From contig CBDHFN010000002.1 of the NCBI GenBank assembly GCA_965262605.1, positions 310,001-374,000 of the forward strand: a DNA stretch of 64,000 nucleotides, given 5' to 3'. The stretch is from CBDHFN01 sp965262605 (lineage in GTDB: Bacteria > Pseudomonadota > Alphaproteobacteria > JASGCL01). The translations under genes and the position numbers were made by a program. Below the pieces are notes generated by a model. That model did no database searches, had not been told where the DNA came from, and was given only the letters and a program-made list of their open reading frames with translations. Numbering within the stretch: position 1 is the stretch's first letter; each line of letters opens with the position of its first letter. Shown here in pieces: positions 16,669-24,547 of the stretch.

Positions 16669-17228
16669 TGTGGCTTAAAATTCTTTCACCGAATGTTTTA
16701 ACCATGGCAAGAATTTGCGCCGTGCCGTTATTAATATTATTTTGGTGGCTTCAATGGGAAAATTATCAATGGTATGGCTTAGGGGTTTATTTTTTTGCCT
16801 GTATTACCGATTATTTTGATGGTTATATTGCCCGCAATTACAATATTATGACAAAATTTGGACGGATTATGGATCCTATATCCGATAAAATTTTAGTTTC
16901 TTGCGTATTATTATTATTAGTCGCCGATAAAACTATTACCGATTTTAATATTATTGCCAGCTTGATTATTTTAGTGCGCGAAATCACGGTTTCGGGATTG
17001 CGCGAATTTTTGCAAGAAATTCAAGTGCCAATGCCCGTTTCAAATTTAGCGAAATATAAAACCGCCCTGCAAATGATAAGCCTTGGTTTCTTAATCGCCC
17101 CCGATGTAAATTTATGGGTCGCGAATGCGCATTTAATCGGGCTTGTTGCGCTTTGGTTTGCGTCAATTTTAACCATGATAACCGGTTATGATTATTTAAA
17201 ACGCGGTTTGGACCATATGGATGATTAA
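16668..17228 (+). CDS. pgsA: CDP-diacylglycerol-glycerol-3-phosphate 3-phosphatidyltransferase
   Basis: PgsA makes phosphatidylglycerol phosphate, the committed step to phosphatidylglycerol and cardiolipin, in the inner membrane. The 186-residue product has the CDP-alcohol phosphotransferase signature D-G-x2-A-R-x8-G-x3-D-x3-D, seen in FDGYIARNYNIMTKFGRIMD followed by PISDK. It has about five hydrophobic helices and starts SPNVLTMARICAVPLLI, as expected. It overlaps the HIT gene by one base and moeA by eight bases. Confidence 0.93.
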   Translation: MWLKILSPNVLTMARICAVPLLILFWWLQWENYQWYGLGVYFFACITDYFDGYIARNYNIMTKFGRIMDPISDKILVSCVLLLLVADKTITDFNIIASLIILVREITVSGLREFLQEIQVPMPVSNLAKYKTALQMISLGFLIAPDVNLWVANAHLIGLVALWFASILTMITGYDYLKRGLDHMDD

Positions 17229-18441
17229 TGATTGTTTGGCGCATGACAAATTACCCAGCCCTGAACAAGCATGGCAAATTATGGCAAGCCTTTTGCGCCC
17301 GAATCCCGAAATCATTAAAATCCCCTTAAATCAAGCCATTGGCGCAATTAGTTCCGAAAATATTACCGCACAATATAATGTGCCATTTTTCGCCAACAGC
17401 GCGGTTGATGGTTATGGAATCCGAATCAGCGATGCAATAATTGGCGCGAAATTGCGAATCAGCCATCATATCGTCGCCCAACCCCAAGAAATCATCACTT
17501 TACCCGAAAAATCCGCCGTGCATATTATGACGGGCGCACCCGTGCCAAGCGGCGTAGATGCGATTATAATGCTTGAAGATGCGAATATCCGTGAAGATTT
17601 TTTGCTTATTGACGAAAAAATCGCCACAAAATTAAAAAAATTTGATAATTATCGCCCCATCGCCGATGATATTGCCAAAGGGGAAATTTTAATTACCCAA
17701 GGCGAAATGATAAATTTAGCAAAAATTGGTTTGCTTGCCGCGCAAAATATCAAGGAAATTAAAGTATACGCGCCCTTAACCATTGCCATAGCCTCAACTG
17801 GTGATGAGTTAAGCGCAACCGATAATTTGCAAGCAGGGCAATTATTTGACATTAATCGCCCCTTATTATGCAATTTATGCCATAAATTAGGGCTTAAAAT
17901 CATTGATTTAGGCATTATTGCCGATAATTTAGAATCATACCGAATGCTTGAAAATATTAAATGCGATGTTATCATCACCAGCGGTGGCGTATCCAAAGGC
18001 ACAAAGGATTATATTATGCCATTTTTGCAAAAATATCACCAATGTTTTATCAGCGGAGTTGCGCTTAAACCCGGTCGCCCCATGGTATTTGGACAAATTA
18101 ACCAAACAGCTTTTTTCGGTTTACCGGGGAATCCTTTGGCGGTAATATCGGCGTGGGTTTTATTTGTGAAACCTGCTTTAAACCTTTTGCAAGGGGCGAA
18201 TACGCCAATCAATAAACCCATAAAAGTTGCGTGCAATTTTAATTTAAAACGCAAATCGGGACGGGCAGAATTATTGCGGGTATTTATCGGCGATAAGGGT
18301 TTGGAGCTTGCGCCAAAATCAGGCGCGGCAATGTTATCATCGCTTGATAAATCTGATGGATTTATTTATTGCGATACGGCGATGAATCAGCTTGCAATTG
18401 GCGATTTATGCGATTATTATCCTTTTTATCAGTTATTTTAA
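17221..18441 (+). CDS. moeA: Molybdopterin molybdenumtransferase
   Basis: MoeA inserts molybdenum into adenylylated molybdopterin. The 406-residue product shows the MoeA domain order. The N-terminal part has FFANSAVDGYGIR and IMTGAPVPSGVDAIIMLED. The MogA-like domain has IASTGDELS, FDINRPLLC and TSGGVSKGTKDY, then KPGRPMVFG and FFGLPGNPLAVIS. A C-terminal beta domain follows. The ATG at 17221 overlaps the pgsA end and moaD follows by 11 bases. Only these two molybdenum-cofactor genes are present in the window. Confidence 0.93.
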   Translation: MINDCLAHDKLPSPEQAWQIMASLLRPNPEIIKIPLNQAIGAISSENITAQYNVPFFANSAVDGYGIRISDAIIGAKLRISHHIVAQPQEIITLPEKSAVHIMTGAPVPSGVDAIIMLEDANIREDFLLIDEKIATKLKKFDNYRPIADDIAKGEILITQGEMINLAKIGLLAAQNIKEIKVYAPLTIAIASTGDELSATDNLQAGQLFDINRPLLCNLCHKLGLKIIDLGIIADNLESYRMLENIKCDVIITSGGVSKGTKDYIMPFLQKYHQCFISGVALKPGRPMVFGQINQTAFFGLPGNPLAVISAWVLFVKPALNLLQGANTPINKPIKVACNFNLKRKSGRAELLRVFIGDKGLELAPKSGAAMLSSLDKSDGFIYCDTAMNQLAIGDLCDYYPFYQLF

Positions 18442-18452
18442 GGTGTGTTGCG

Positions 18453-18704
18453 ATGAAAATACTATATTTTTCGTGGGTTCGGCAAAAAATTGGCAAAAAT
18501 TCGGAAATTATTCATTTACCGAAAAACATTGAAAATTTAGCACAATTATGCGATTTTTTAAGCGGATTGGGCGAAAATTATCGCGAAGTCATTGCCAAGC
18601 AAGCAAATTTGCGATTTGCCATCAACCATGAATTCGCGCAAATTACCGATAAAATCAACGATGATTGCGAAATTGGTATTTTTCCACCGGTAACTGGCGG
18701 TTAA
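18453..18704 (+). CDS. moaD: Molybdopterin synthase sulfur-carrier subunit
   Basis: MoaD is a ubiquitin-like protein whose C-terminal Gly-Gly is thiocarboxylated and donates sulfur to molybdopterin. The 83-residue product begins MKILYFSWVRQKIG and ends IFPPVTGG, the diagnostic tail. The ATG at 18453 is chosen because it lies just after the moeA stop and gives a family-sized protein. Its stop codon shares the TTAA at 18701-18704 with the stop of the convergent rseP gene. The partner moaE is not in the window. Confidence 0.92.
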   Translation: MKILYFSWVRQKIGKNSEIIHLPKNIENLAQLCDFLSGLGENYREVIAKQANLRFAINHEFAQITDKINDDCEIGIFPPVTGG

Positions 18705-19804
18705 AAATTTATTATATCCTTGATGGTTATAAGCACGAAAACCGATGCTAAAAACGCAAAACCAATTTTAAAAATCCATGATTGCACTTTATCGGGCAAG
18801 GGGCGACCGATAATTTTTTCAATCGCTAATAAAACCAAATGACCGCCGTCCAATACTGGCAAAGGGAATAAATTCAAAATCCCCAAATTAACCGACAACA
18901 TCACGGTGAACGACAAAAAAGACAATAAACCCAATTGCGCAAAATCATTGGATAATTTCGCAATCATCACGGGTCCGCCCAAATCGGCGGTTGCCCCGCC
19001 AAAAATTTGCGCCAAGCCAATTAAAGTATCCTTGATAATGCTATATGTGCCAACAAAGCCAATTTTTATTGCTTCTAAAACACCAACGGGATTATATTTA
19101 AGCGGTTGCGCTTGCGCCCCCAAACGATAAATCGGCTTGCCGTCTTTATCCGATGCAATCACATCAGGGCGAATGAAAAGCTGAATTTCGCTACCTTGAC
19201 GGGTGATAGTAAAGGCTAATTGCCGACCATCAGAATTGACGATAGCTTGACGCATTTCTTCAAAATTCGCAATCGGGTTGCCATCAATCGCGGTAATTTG
19301 GTCAAGAGCTTGCAAACCACCCGAAGCCGCCGCCGAATTGGGTTGAATCGCGCCAATTACGGCGGGCACGAATTTGCGCTCTTGGGGCACGCCATAAACC
19401 ATGGCGATGATGCTTAAAACAATAACTCCATAAATAAAATTCGCCAAAGGACCCGCGAAAATTATCACGGCGCGGTGCCATAACGATTGCCGATGAAACG
19501 CTTTTGGCAAATCTTCCTTCGCAATTTCTGCTTCGGTTTGCGCGACTTCTTCTTTGGAAACGCTTGCCATCTCGCCCAGCATTTTCACATAACCACCCAA
19601 AGGCAATAAAGAAATGCGCCATCTGGTGCCATGTTTATCGTTAAATCCCACTATTTCTTTGCCAAAGCCAATGGAAAAAACTTCAACCTTAACACCAGCC
19701 CAGCGGGCGGCTAAAAAATGCCCTAATTCATGGACAAAAATCAAAATAGTTAGCACAATTAAAAAATTCGCATAACCGATTGAGCCTAAAAAATGATCTA
19801 TCAT
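18701..19804 (-). CDS. rseP: Site-2 protease RseP (RIP metalloprotease)
   Basis: RseP is an inner-membrane zinc protease that cuts anti-sigma factors and remnant signal peptides. The 367-residue product has the zinc site HELGH (about 25-29) in the first helix. A PDZ domain in the middle contains GGLQALDQITAIDGNPI. The LFPLPVLDGGH motif lies in the third helix near residue 325. Four hydrophobic segments fit the family. In many proteobacteria rseP lies with bamA and lpxD; here it stands alone, between the convergent moaD and the divergent PaiB-like gene. Confidence 0.94.
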   Translation of the reverse strand: MIDHFLGSIGYANFLIVLTILIFVHELGHFLAARWAGVKVEVFSIGFGKEIVGFNDKHGTRWRISLLPLGGYVKMLGEMASVSKEEVAQTEAEIAKEDLPKAFHRQSLWHRAVIIFAGPLANFIYGVIVLSIIAMVYGVPQERKFVPAVIGAIQPNSAAASGGLQALDQITAIDGNPIANFEEMRQAIVNSDGRQLAFTITRQGSEIQLFIRPDVIASDKDGKPIYRLGAQAQPLKYNPVGVLEAIKIGFVGTYSIIKDTLIGLAQIFGGATADLGGPVMIAKLSNDFAQLGLLSFLSFTVMLSVNLGILNLFPLPVLDGGHLVLLAIEKIIGRPLPDKVQSWIFKIGFAFLASVFVLITIKDIINF

Positions 19805-19830
19805 AATATTTCTTTCTTAAAATTTATTTT

Positions 19831-19859
19831 CTTTTATGATAATTTGCCAAACAAGTCAA
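19831..19859 (-). promoter_or_regulatory. Candidate promoter of rseP
   Basis: TTGACT (19859-19854)-N17-TAAAAG (19836-19831), with a leader of about 25 bases containing AAGAAAG. The -10 box is weak. The -35 box lies ten bases from the -35 box of the divergent PaiB-like gene. Confidence 0.4.
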
Positions 19860-19868
19860 TAATTATGC

Positions 19869-19896
19869 TTGATTTAAAATGCAATTTCATTATAAT
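19869..19896 (+). promoter_or_regulatory. Leaderless promoter of the PaiB-like gene
   Basis: TTGATT (19869-19874)-N16-TATAAT (19891-19896), then six bases to the ATG at 19903. The -10 box matches consensus fully. Confidence 0.65.
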
Positions 19897-19902
19897 TGCA
19901 TT

Positions 19903-20523
19903 ATGTATAATCCAGAACATTTTATTGAGCTTGATGACGCAGAAATTACGCGCATTATCAAAGAATTCCCTTTGGCTTGTTTGGTTGCCACGGGCAAAAA
20001 CGGCTTGATAGCCAATCATATTCCATTTATTCATCAAGAAAATATTTTATGGGGGCATATCGCACGCAATAATCCCCTGCCCCAAGAAATTGCGGATAAT
20101 CGCGAAATTATGGTGATTTACCGCAGTGATGATGCCTATATTTCGCCCAATTATTACCCTTCCAAGCAAATTCATCATAAAGTCGTGCCGACTTGGAATT
20201 ATCAAGCCGTGCATTTTTATGGGCAGATTGAATTTTTTGACGATGAAAAAAGCTTGCGCCGCATTGTCGGGCAATTAACCAAAACCCATGAATCACAAAC
20301 CCAAGAAAAGCCGTGGCGCATGGCTGACGCCCCCGAAGATTATATGCAAGACATGTTAGCAAAAATTGTGGCAATTAAAATCTCCATCACCAAAACCATT
20401 GCCAAATCCAAATTAAGCCAAAACCGCGATAAAGCCGATGCGCAAAGCGCAATGCACCAAATAAATGCCCGTGGTAAAACCAAAATCGCCACCGCCATGC
20501 AACGAAAATTGGGTGAAAATTAA
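19903..20523 (+). CDS. FMN-binding PaiB-family protein
   Basis: The 206-residue product matches the PaiB/FMN_bind_2 family, split-barrel flavin-binding proteins first described as negative regulators of sporulation and proteases in Bacillus. Family marks are MYNPEHF at the start, FPLACLVATGKNGLIANHIPF, DAYISPNYYPSK with KVVPTWNY, and the C-terminal KSKLSQNRDKAD. The ATG at 19903 gives the typical MYxPxHF start and fits the promoter. A slightly longer frame upstream is rejected. The true role in Gram-negative bacteria is not established; it could be a flavin-dependent oxidoreductase. Confidence 0.88.
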   Translation: MYNPEHFIELDDAEITRIIKEFPLACLVATGKNGLIANHIPFIHQENILWGHIARNNPLPQEIADNREIMVIYRSDDAYISPNYYPSKQIHHKVVPTWNYQAVHFYGQIEFFDDEKSLRRIVGQLTKTHESQTQEKPWRMADAPEDYMQDMLAKIVAIKISITKTIAKSKLSQNRDKADAQSAMHQINARGKTKIATAMQRKLGEN

Positions 20524-20531
20524 GATATATG

Positions 20532-20559
20532 TTGAGTATTTTAAAAAATTAGTTAAATT
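20532..20559 (+). promoter_or_regulatory. Candidate leaderless promoter before the pentapeptide-repeat-like gene
   Basis: TTGAGT (20532-20537)-N16-TAAATT (20554-20559), then six bases to an ATG at 20566. The geometry equals that of the other leaderless starts in the window, but here the ATG opens only a 19-codon frame. Confidence 0.4.
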
Positions 20560-20565
20560 GTTATT

Positions 20566-20625
20566 ATGAATAATAAATTTATATTTGAACATGAATTTCT
20601 AAGAAACGACCAATTAATTTTTTAG
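20566..20625 (+). CDS. 19-codon open frame, possible leader peptide or interrupted gene start
   Basis: The frame encodes MNNKFIFEHEFLRNDQLIF and ends in TAG. It is in the same frame as the pentapeptide-repeat-like gene that follows, with no other stop between 20626 and that gene. It could be a leader peptide, the true N-terminus separated by an amber mutation, or chance. Only its position behind a promoter supports it. Confidence 0.3.
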   Translation: MNNKFIFEHEFLRNDQLIF

Positions 20626-20641
20626 AGAAATATTTTTGTTT

Positions 20642-20666
20642 CTTTGTGTTGCGATGCACCACAAAG
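20642..20666 (+). promoter_or_regulatory. Hairpin just upstream of the pentapeptide-repeat-like gene
   Basis: CTTTGTG (20642-20648) pairs with CACAAAG (20660-20666); after one mismatch TGC pairs with GCA around a GAT loop. An AGAGGGG sequence overlaps its base. It has no T-run, so it is more likely an RNA control element than a terminator. Confidence 0.4.
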
Positions 20667-20691
20667 AGGGGTGATTGCGCTTCATTATTTA

Positions 20692-22050
20692 ATGAACAGC
20701 ATTAGAGAAGGATTTAACACAATACAGGAACAAAAAAAATACCAAAAAATAACATTAGCGGATATTAATGAAATTTTGAAAATATACCAATTAAATTCAA
20801 TTGAACGCAAACCGACGGACAATTATTGGATTTATCATTACACTCTTACTGCTGACCAGCAGAAAAACCAATTTTTGGGATGGAAAGATGATAGCCATGT
20901 TTATAAAGCAATTAAAGAATTAACGACATATAATTATTTCAAAGCAGAAGAATGGAATCAATTAATGAATCGTCAAGCGGGCGAAACGCATAAAAAATAT
21001 GAAAATATTAATTTTGAAATTGATAACTTAAAATATGGTGTTCGCGGATTAAATTATAATTATATAAACTTCCAAAATTTAATTTTTCAAGATAGGTGTT
21101 TTCCAAGTATTAATATGGATTTTTGTGTATTTAATAATCTTGAAATTAGAAAATGCAAGTTTAATTCGGGTTTTAGAATAAATGACTCAATTTTTAAAGG
21201 AACATATAACAATGAAATAAATAATTCCGATTTTTGCGATACATTATATATTATGAATAATATTTCTGATATTATTTTTAATTTTTCTAATAATAAAATT
21301 AATGGTCGCGTATTTTTTAGTTATAATATATTTAAAAGCTCATTTGGCGATTCAATTTCAAATAATATTTTTGAAAAAGCCGTAAATTTTAATAATAACG
21401 ATTTTAGTGGCAGATTAGAATTTTCGTTTAATAAATTTAATAATGGCATTACATTTTTAAACACAAATTTTAAAATAGTGCCAAATTTTAATGGGGTAAA
21501 TTCCCTATATAATGAATTCAGATTTAATTTAGATAATAAAAATTGGCAAAATTTTCCCCATTTAATTAAACGGGAATATAAAACAGGTTATGAAGCGTGT
21601 ATAGCTTATTTTTCAGCTTTAAAATCATTAGTGAAACAAAGCAATGATACTAAGGGTGAGTTATTTTTCCAAGCTCGTGAATTTGAAGCATTTAGACTAA
21701 GGTATAAATTTGACTTATTTGATAATCCAAAAAAGTTTTTCCTAAGTAATTTAATTTATTTGCCGTATAAGCTTTTATCAAACTATGGAACATCAATTTT
21801 AAATCCTTTTCTTTTGCTTGTAATCTTCATGATATATCCTTATTTATGGAATTTTTATTTTGAATCTTTGCCATTTAATACTGATACATTTAAAATAGAT
21901 TTTACAATCCAAGAATGGCTTGAAATAATTTATCCGCTAAATCTGGAACCTAAAAATTTTACAAAGTTTTTTGTAATGAATAAATTAATTTATGTATTAT
22001 TATTATTTTTACTTGGTTTGGGTATAAGAAACGAATTAAGATTACGATAA
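20692..22050 (+). CDS. Pentapeptide-repeat-like protein with C-terminal membrane anchor
   Basis: The product has about 452 residues from the first ATG. Residues about 115-280 show a five-residue periodicity of aromatic and Asn residues (patterns such as F-x-N-N-x-F), consistent with a right-handed beta-helix of pentapeptide type. A conserved-looking linker, YFSALKSLVKQSNDTKGELFF, then leads to AREFEAFRLR. Membrane helices follow near residues 369-391 and 429-447. Cytoplasmic pentapeptide helix plus linker plus membrane pair is a known architecture, but its function is unknown. The start is uncertain: GTG at 20671 and TTG at 20644 are in frame. The gene is more AT-rich than its flanks. Confidence 0.7.
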   Translation: MNSIREGFNTIQEQKKYQKITLADINEILKIYQLNSIERKPTDNYWIYHYTLTADQQKNQFLGWKDDSHVYKAIKELTTYNYFKAEEWNQLMNRQAGETHKKYENINFEIDNLKYGVRGLNYNYINFQNLIFQDRCFPSINMDFCVFNNLEIRKCKFNSGFRINDSIFKGTYNNEINNSDFCDTLYIMNNISDIIFNFSNNKINGRVFFSYNIFKSSFGDSISNNIFEKAVNFNNNDFSGRLEFSFNKFNNGITFLNTNFKIVPNFNGVNSLYNEFRFNLDNKNWQNFPHLIKREYKTGYEACIAYFSALKSLVKQSNDTKGELFFQAREFEAFRLRYKFDLFDNPKKFFLSNLIYLPYKLLSNYGTSILNPFLLLVIFMIYPYLWNFYFESLPFNTDTFKIDFTIQEWLEIIYPLNLEPKNFTKFFVMNKLIYVLLLFLLGLGIRNELRLR

Positions 22051-22064
22051 AAAAACGCAATGGT

Positions 22065-22499
22065 TTAAACTTTGTTAATTATATCCGCCATTTCTTTGTG
22101 TGTTTGTGCAATATTTGCTTTTATTTGAAGTATTTTTAACTTATCCTTAAATCGTTCATTATAATCATGCTCATAATAAGTGTAGTTAAAAAATGTTGCG
22201 CTCAATATTTGAATTTTCCTGTGTTTTGCGGCATTAAACCTGCAATTACTTAAAATTGTTTCAAAATTTGTTTGTGCTATGCCAAAACTATCCTCAAGTT
22301 CGGCATAATCAATTTTAAAATCATTCGTTGATTCGCGCCAAAATTTATTTAAAATATTCCGTGCATTTTGTAATTCAGAAAGCAATTTTTCCCGATTTAT
22401 GAAATTATTTTGCTTATTATGTAAATATAACGGCAAGCAAAAAGACACAACAAGAGCTAATGCGGCTAAAAAATTGCTCGCGCTCAAAATATCAGTCAT
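22065..22499 (-). CDS. Single-span membrane protein of unknown function, third gene of the GHKL/DUF4325 operon
   Basis: I do not recognise this 144-residue protein. One membrane helix lies at about residues 9-27 (LAALALVVSFCLPLYL). A charged, largely helical domain of about 110 residues follows, with two segments of coiled-coil character and an aromatic stretch NYTYYEHDYNERF. The N-terminus would be outside or buried and the helical part cytoplasmic. Its start overlaps the end of the DUF4325 gene by eight bases, so the two are translationally coupled and probably act together. It is convergent with the pentapeptide-repeat-like gene. Confidence 0.65.
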   Translation of the reverse strand: MTDILSASNFLAALALVVSFCLPLYLHNKQNNFINREKLLSELQNARNILNKFWRESTNDFKIDYAELEDSFGIAQTNFETILSNCRFNAAKHRKIQILSATFFNYTYYEHDYNERFKDKLKILQIKANIAQTHKEMADIINKV

Positions 22500-22803
22500 T
22501 TATTACTTTGCCAGCCATCACATTTTTTATTTTCTTCAAAGAATCACTATAATCAATTTTTATTTCTATAAAATTATTTAAATCTTTATGTATTTTATTA
22601 TATAAGCGCCTAAACGCTTCGTCTATGAATGAAGGGGCTGGTCGCGCACAACCTGTAAAATCCAAGATTAATTTTTCATTTTCAGAAAAGTTTGGCAATA
22701 AAATATTTTCAAAAAATAATTCACCACTTCTGTCGCTATCATTTTTTGTACGCCCAGCCATAAATTCGCCGAATTCATTTAAAACATTAATTTGTTTTGT
22801 CAT
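22492..22803 (-). CDS. STAS-like domain protein (DUF4325)
   Basis: The 103-residue product fits the STAS-like DUF4325 family: SGELFFENILLP, then NEKLILDFTGC and the SFIDEAFRRLY block. These parallel the strand-helix pattern of anti-sigma-factor antagonists. Such proteins are usually encoded next to a GHKL ATPase, as here. The ATG at 22803 is preferred to the one at 22809 because AAGG lies seven bases before it. The gene start overlaps the upstream ATPase gene end by 17 bases, and its own end overlaps the membrane-protein gene. A partner-switch role is inferred from domain type only. Confidence 0.75.
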   Translation of the reverse strand: MTKQINVLNEFGEFMAGRTKNDSDRSGELFFENILLPNFSENEKLILDFTGCARPAPSFIDEAFRRLYNKIHKDLNNFIEIKIDYSDSLKKIKNVMAGKVIND

Positions 22804-23785
22804 TTTCATACCTTAAATCAAGATTTAACTCAATAATTGTGCCGTTAACTGGCTTAACTAATTCAATTATAGCTATTTCTTTACCAAATTGCAAGTGGCA
22901 TTTTGCATGATTTGAATAAATACAAAGCTCACAATTTTCTTTTACCATGGCTAATATTTCAGGTAAGCCATTACCCCGATTTCTCAAATTTGTTGAAGAT
23001 TTGGAATATTCAAGGGCAATTTTTAATATATCGCTATCTTTATATCCACTAAAAATTTCCTTGGTTTTATTAAAGATTGTTTCTATAAAACTATTGTCTT
23101 TATTTCTGTAATTTGTAGGGATACCCATTCCCAAATCTGCAACAATTAGATGCAGCATATTTCCGCGCTGTTCGCCAAACAACCACCAATCGCCATCTTG
23201 ATTTTTATATGCGTGATTAATAACATTTTTTATTGCTTCAGAAACTGCACTAAATGTATCCTTTATATTTAATTTTCTTAAAAAATCTCCTATTTGTTTT
23301 GTTTGCATGGGTTCATTTGCTTTGCCCTTTAAAAGATAAAATTTAGGAACTTTAATATTCTTTTGCAAAGGATTGGGGATTGCTTCTGCTTTAATGCCCA
23401 ATAAATTAAAAAAATCCGCTTGGCTTAACTCATCAAAAATTTTATTATTCCAAAACTTACGCTTTACGCGCGGATTAGATTTATTCCTATTACTTTGGGC
23501 AATTTTATACAAACCAAGCAACAATAAAGCGCAAGGACCAATTTTATTGACATTTTTAAAATTAAAAATATTAATACTGCTTTTATCGTGCATATAATTT
23601 AAAATTTCATCTAAGAAACACATTGATTCGTGGTAATTTTCAGACAACGATAAAATTTTGGGGCAATATAATTGTTTTGCTTGATTATGATAATTTTTTT
23701 CTGGATTGCTATTTTGATTTTTTGCAAATTTAGCCCTTGATTTACTATTTAAATGTCTTACCTGCTTAATGCTTAATTTTTTCAT
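22787..23785 (-). CDS. GHKL-type ATPase (HATPase_c)
   Basis: The product has 332 residues. The N-terminal half (about 1-165) is unrecognised, apart from a hydrophobic GPCALLLLGLYKIAQ stretch. The C-terminal half carries the Bergerat ATP fold: N box SEAIKNVINHAYK, G1 box VADLGMGIPT, and G2 box RNRGNGLPEILAMV. No phospho-acceptor histidine domain is visible, so it resembles anti-sigma-type serine kinases more than sensor kinases. ATG 23785 is chosen over 23809: a good promoter would start transcription near 23806, and GGCGGG precedes 23785. It is the first gene of a three-gene overlapping operon. Confidence 0.8.
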   Translation of the reverse strand: MKKLSIKQVRHLNSKSRAKFAKNQNSNPEKNYHNQAKQLYCPKILSLSENYHESMCFLDEILNYMHDKSSINIFNFKNVNKIGPCALLLLGLYKIAQSNRNKSNPRVKRKFWNNKIFDELSQADFFNLLGIKAEAIPNPLQKNIKVPKFYLLKGKANEPMQTKQIGDFLRKLNIKDTFSAVSEAIKNVINHAYKNQDGDWWLFGEQRGNMLHLIVADLGMGIPTNYRNKDNSFIETIFNKTKEIFSGYKDSDILKIALEYSKSSTNLRNRGNGLPEILAMVKENCELCIYSNHAKCHLQFGKEIAIIELVKPVNGTIIELNLDLRYENDKTN

Positions 23786-23812
23786 AATTATTAACCCGCC
23801 ATTACTCATTTT

Positions 23813-23841
23813 AATATATGTTAATTACTATTTACAATCAA
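23813..23841 (-). promoter_or_regulatory. Promoter of the GHKL/DUF4325 operon
   Basis: TTGATT (23841-23836)-N17-TATATT (23818-23813) on the minus strand. It lies only three bases before the first ATG, which argues for translation from the ATG at 23785. Confidence 0.6.
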
Positions 23842-23892
23842 TAAAATAATGCGTGTTTAGAAAATTTGTTATTCATAAAAAAATTTCTAACC

Positions 23893-23920
23893 AAAAAAAA
23901 CCCGCTTAATGAAGCGGGTT
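23893..23920 (-). terminator. Rho-independent terminator of the phasin gene
   Basis: A 9-base-pair perfect stem, AACCCGCTT (23899-23907) with AAGCGGGTT (23912-23920), has a 4-base loop. On the minus strand it is followed by eight T residues. It lies 20 bases after the phasin stop. Confidence 0.9.
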
Positions 23921-23939
23921 TCTGTATTGGTTAAATAAA

Positions 23940-24395
23940 TTATTTCACTAATTTTTCCGTGGAAGATTGCCAAAATTTTTGCAAATGGCGGTTTGATTCA
24001 CTGGCAATATTTGCTAATTTTTCGCCAATTTGTGCGCCATTTTGCAATAATTCATCAACTTTAACTTGATAATTCGTTTTGCCTAATTTTGCAAAATCTT
24101 CGGGTGATTTAATTTCGCTGACTGCTTTCCAAATTTCGGCATTTTCAACCATTGCTTTTTGCGCATAATTCATGAAATTTTTGGTAATTTCTTCCATGCC
24201 TTTGGTGAAAATCATTTGCGATTCAAGCAAAGCATTAATCGCTTCTGATTGCATTTTTGTTGCATCTTCTAAGCTTTTTTTGGCTGAATCGGTTGCTTTT
24301 TGGGCTTGTTCTTTTTGCGTATTAAAGGTTTTTTCCATTACGGTGCGACCAGTTTCAACGACTGATTCTACGCTCATTTCATTATTTTTTGCCAT
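23940..24395 (-). CDS. Phasin family protein (polyhydroxyalkanoate granule coat)
   Basis: Phasins are amphipathic helical proteins that coat PHA storage granules. The 151-residue product is all helical and rich in Ala, Glu, Lys and Gln, with no cysteine. It has the phasin_2 layout: VETGRTVMEKTFNTQKEQAQKA, a central SQMIFTKGMEEITKNFMNYAQ, and a C-terminal amphipathic helix. A perfect AGGAG site, a near-consensus promoter and a strong terminator mark it as a highly expressed single gene. No PHA synthase gene is in the window, so the granule role rests on family resemblance. Confidence 0.85.
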   Translation of the reverse strand: MAKNNEMSVESVVETGRTVMEKTFNTQKEQAQKATDSAKKSLEDATKMQSEAINALLESQMIFTKGMEEITKNFMNYAQKAMVENAEIWKAVSEIKSPEDFAKLGKTNYQVKVDELLQNGAQIGEKLANIASESNRHLQKFWQSSTEKLVK

Positions 24396-24436
24396 TTTAT
24401 TCTCCTGAATTTAATGATGGGTTATTTGATATTCTT

Positions 24437-24465
24437 AATATATGCCTTTTATAGCTTAATGTCAA
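24437..24465 (-). promoter_or_regulatory. Promoter of the phasin gene
   Basis: Perfect TTGACA (24465-24460), 17 bases, TATATT (24442-24437) on the minus strand, with a leader of about 35 bases. It is one of the strongest predicted promoters in the window. Confidence 0.75.
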
Positions 24466-24547
24466 TATGTTTTTTTGTGCAGTGCAACATAAATATCAAT
24501 TTACCATTATATTTCAATTATATAAATTTTCAAGTTTGCAAAATAAA

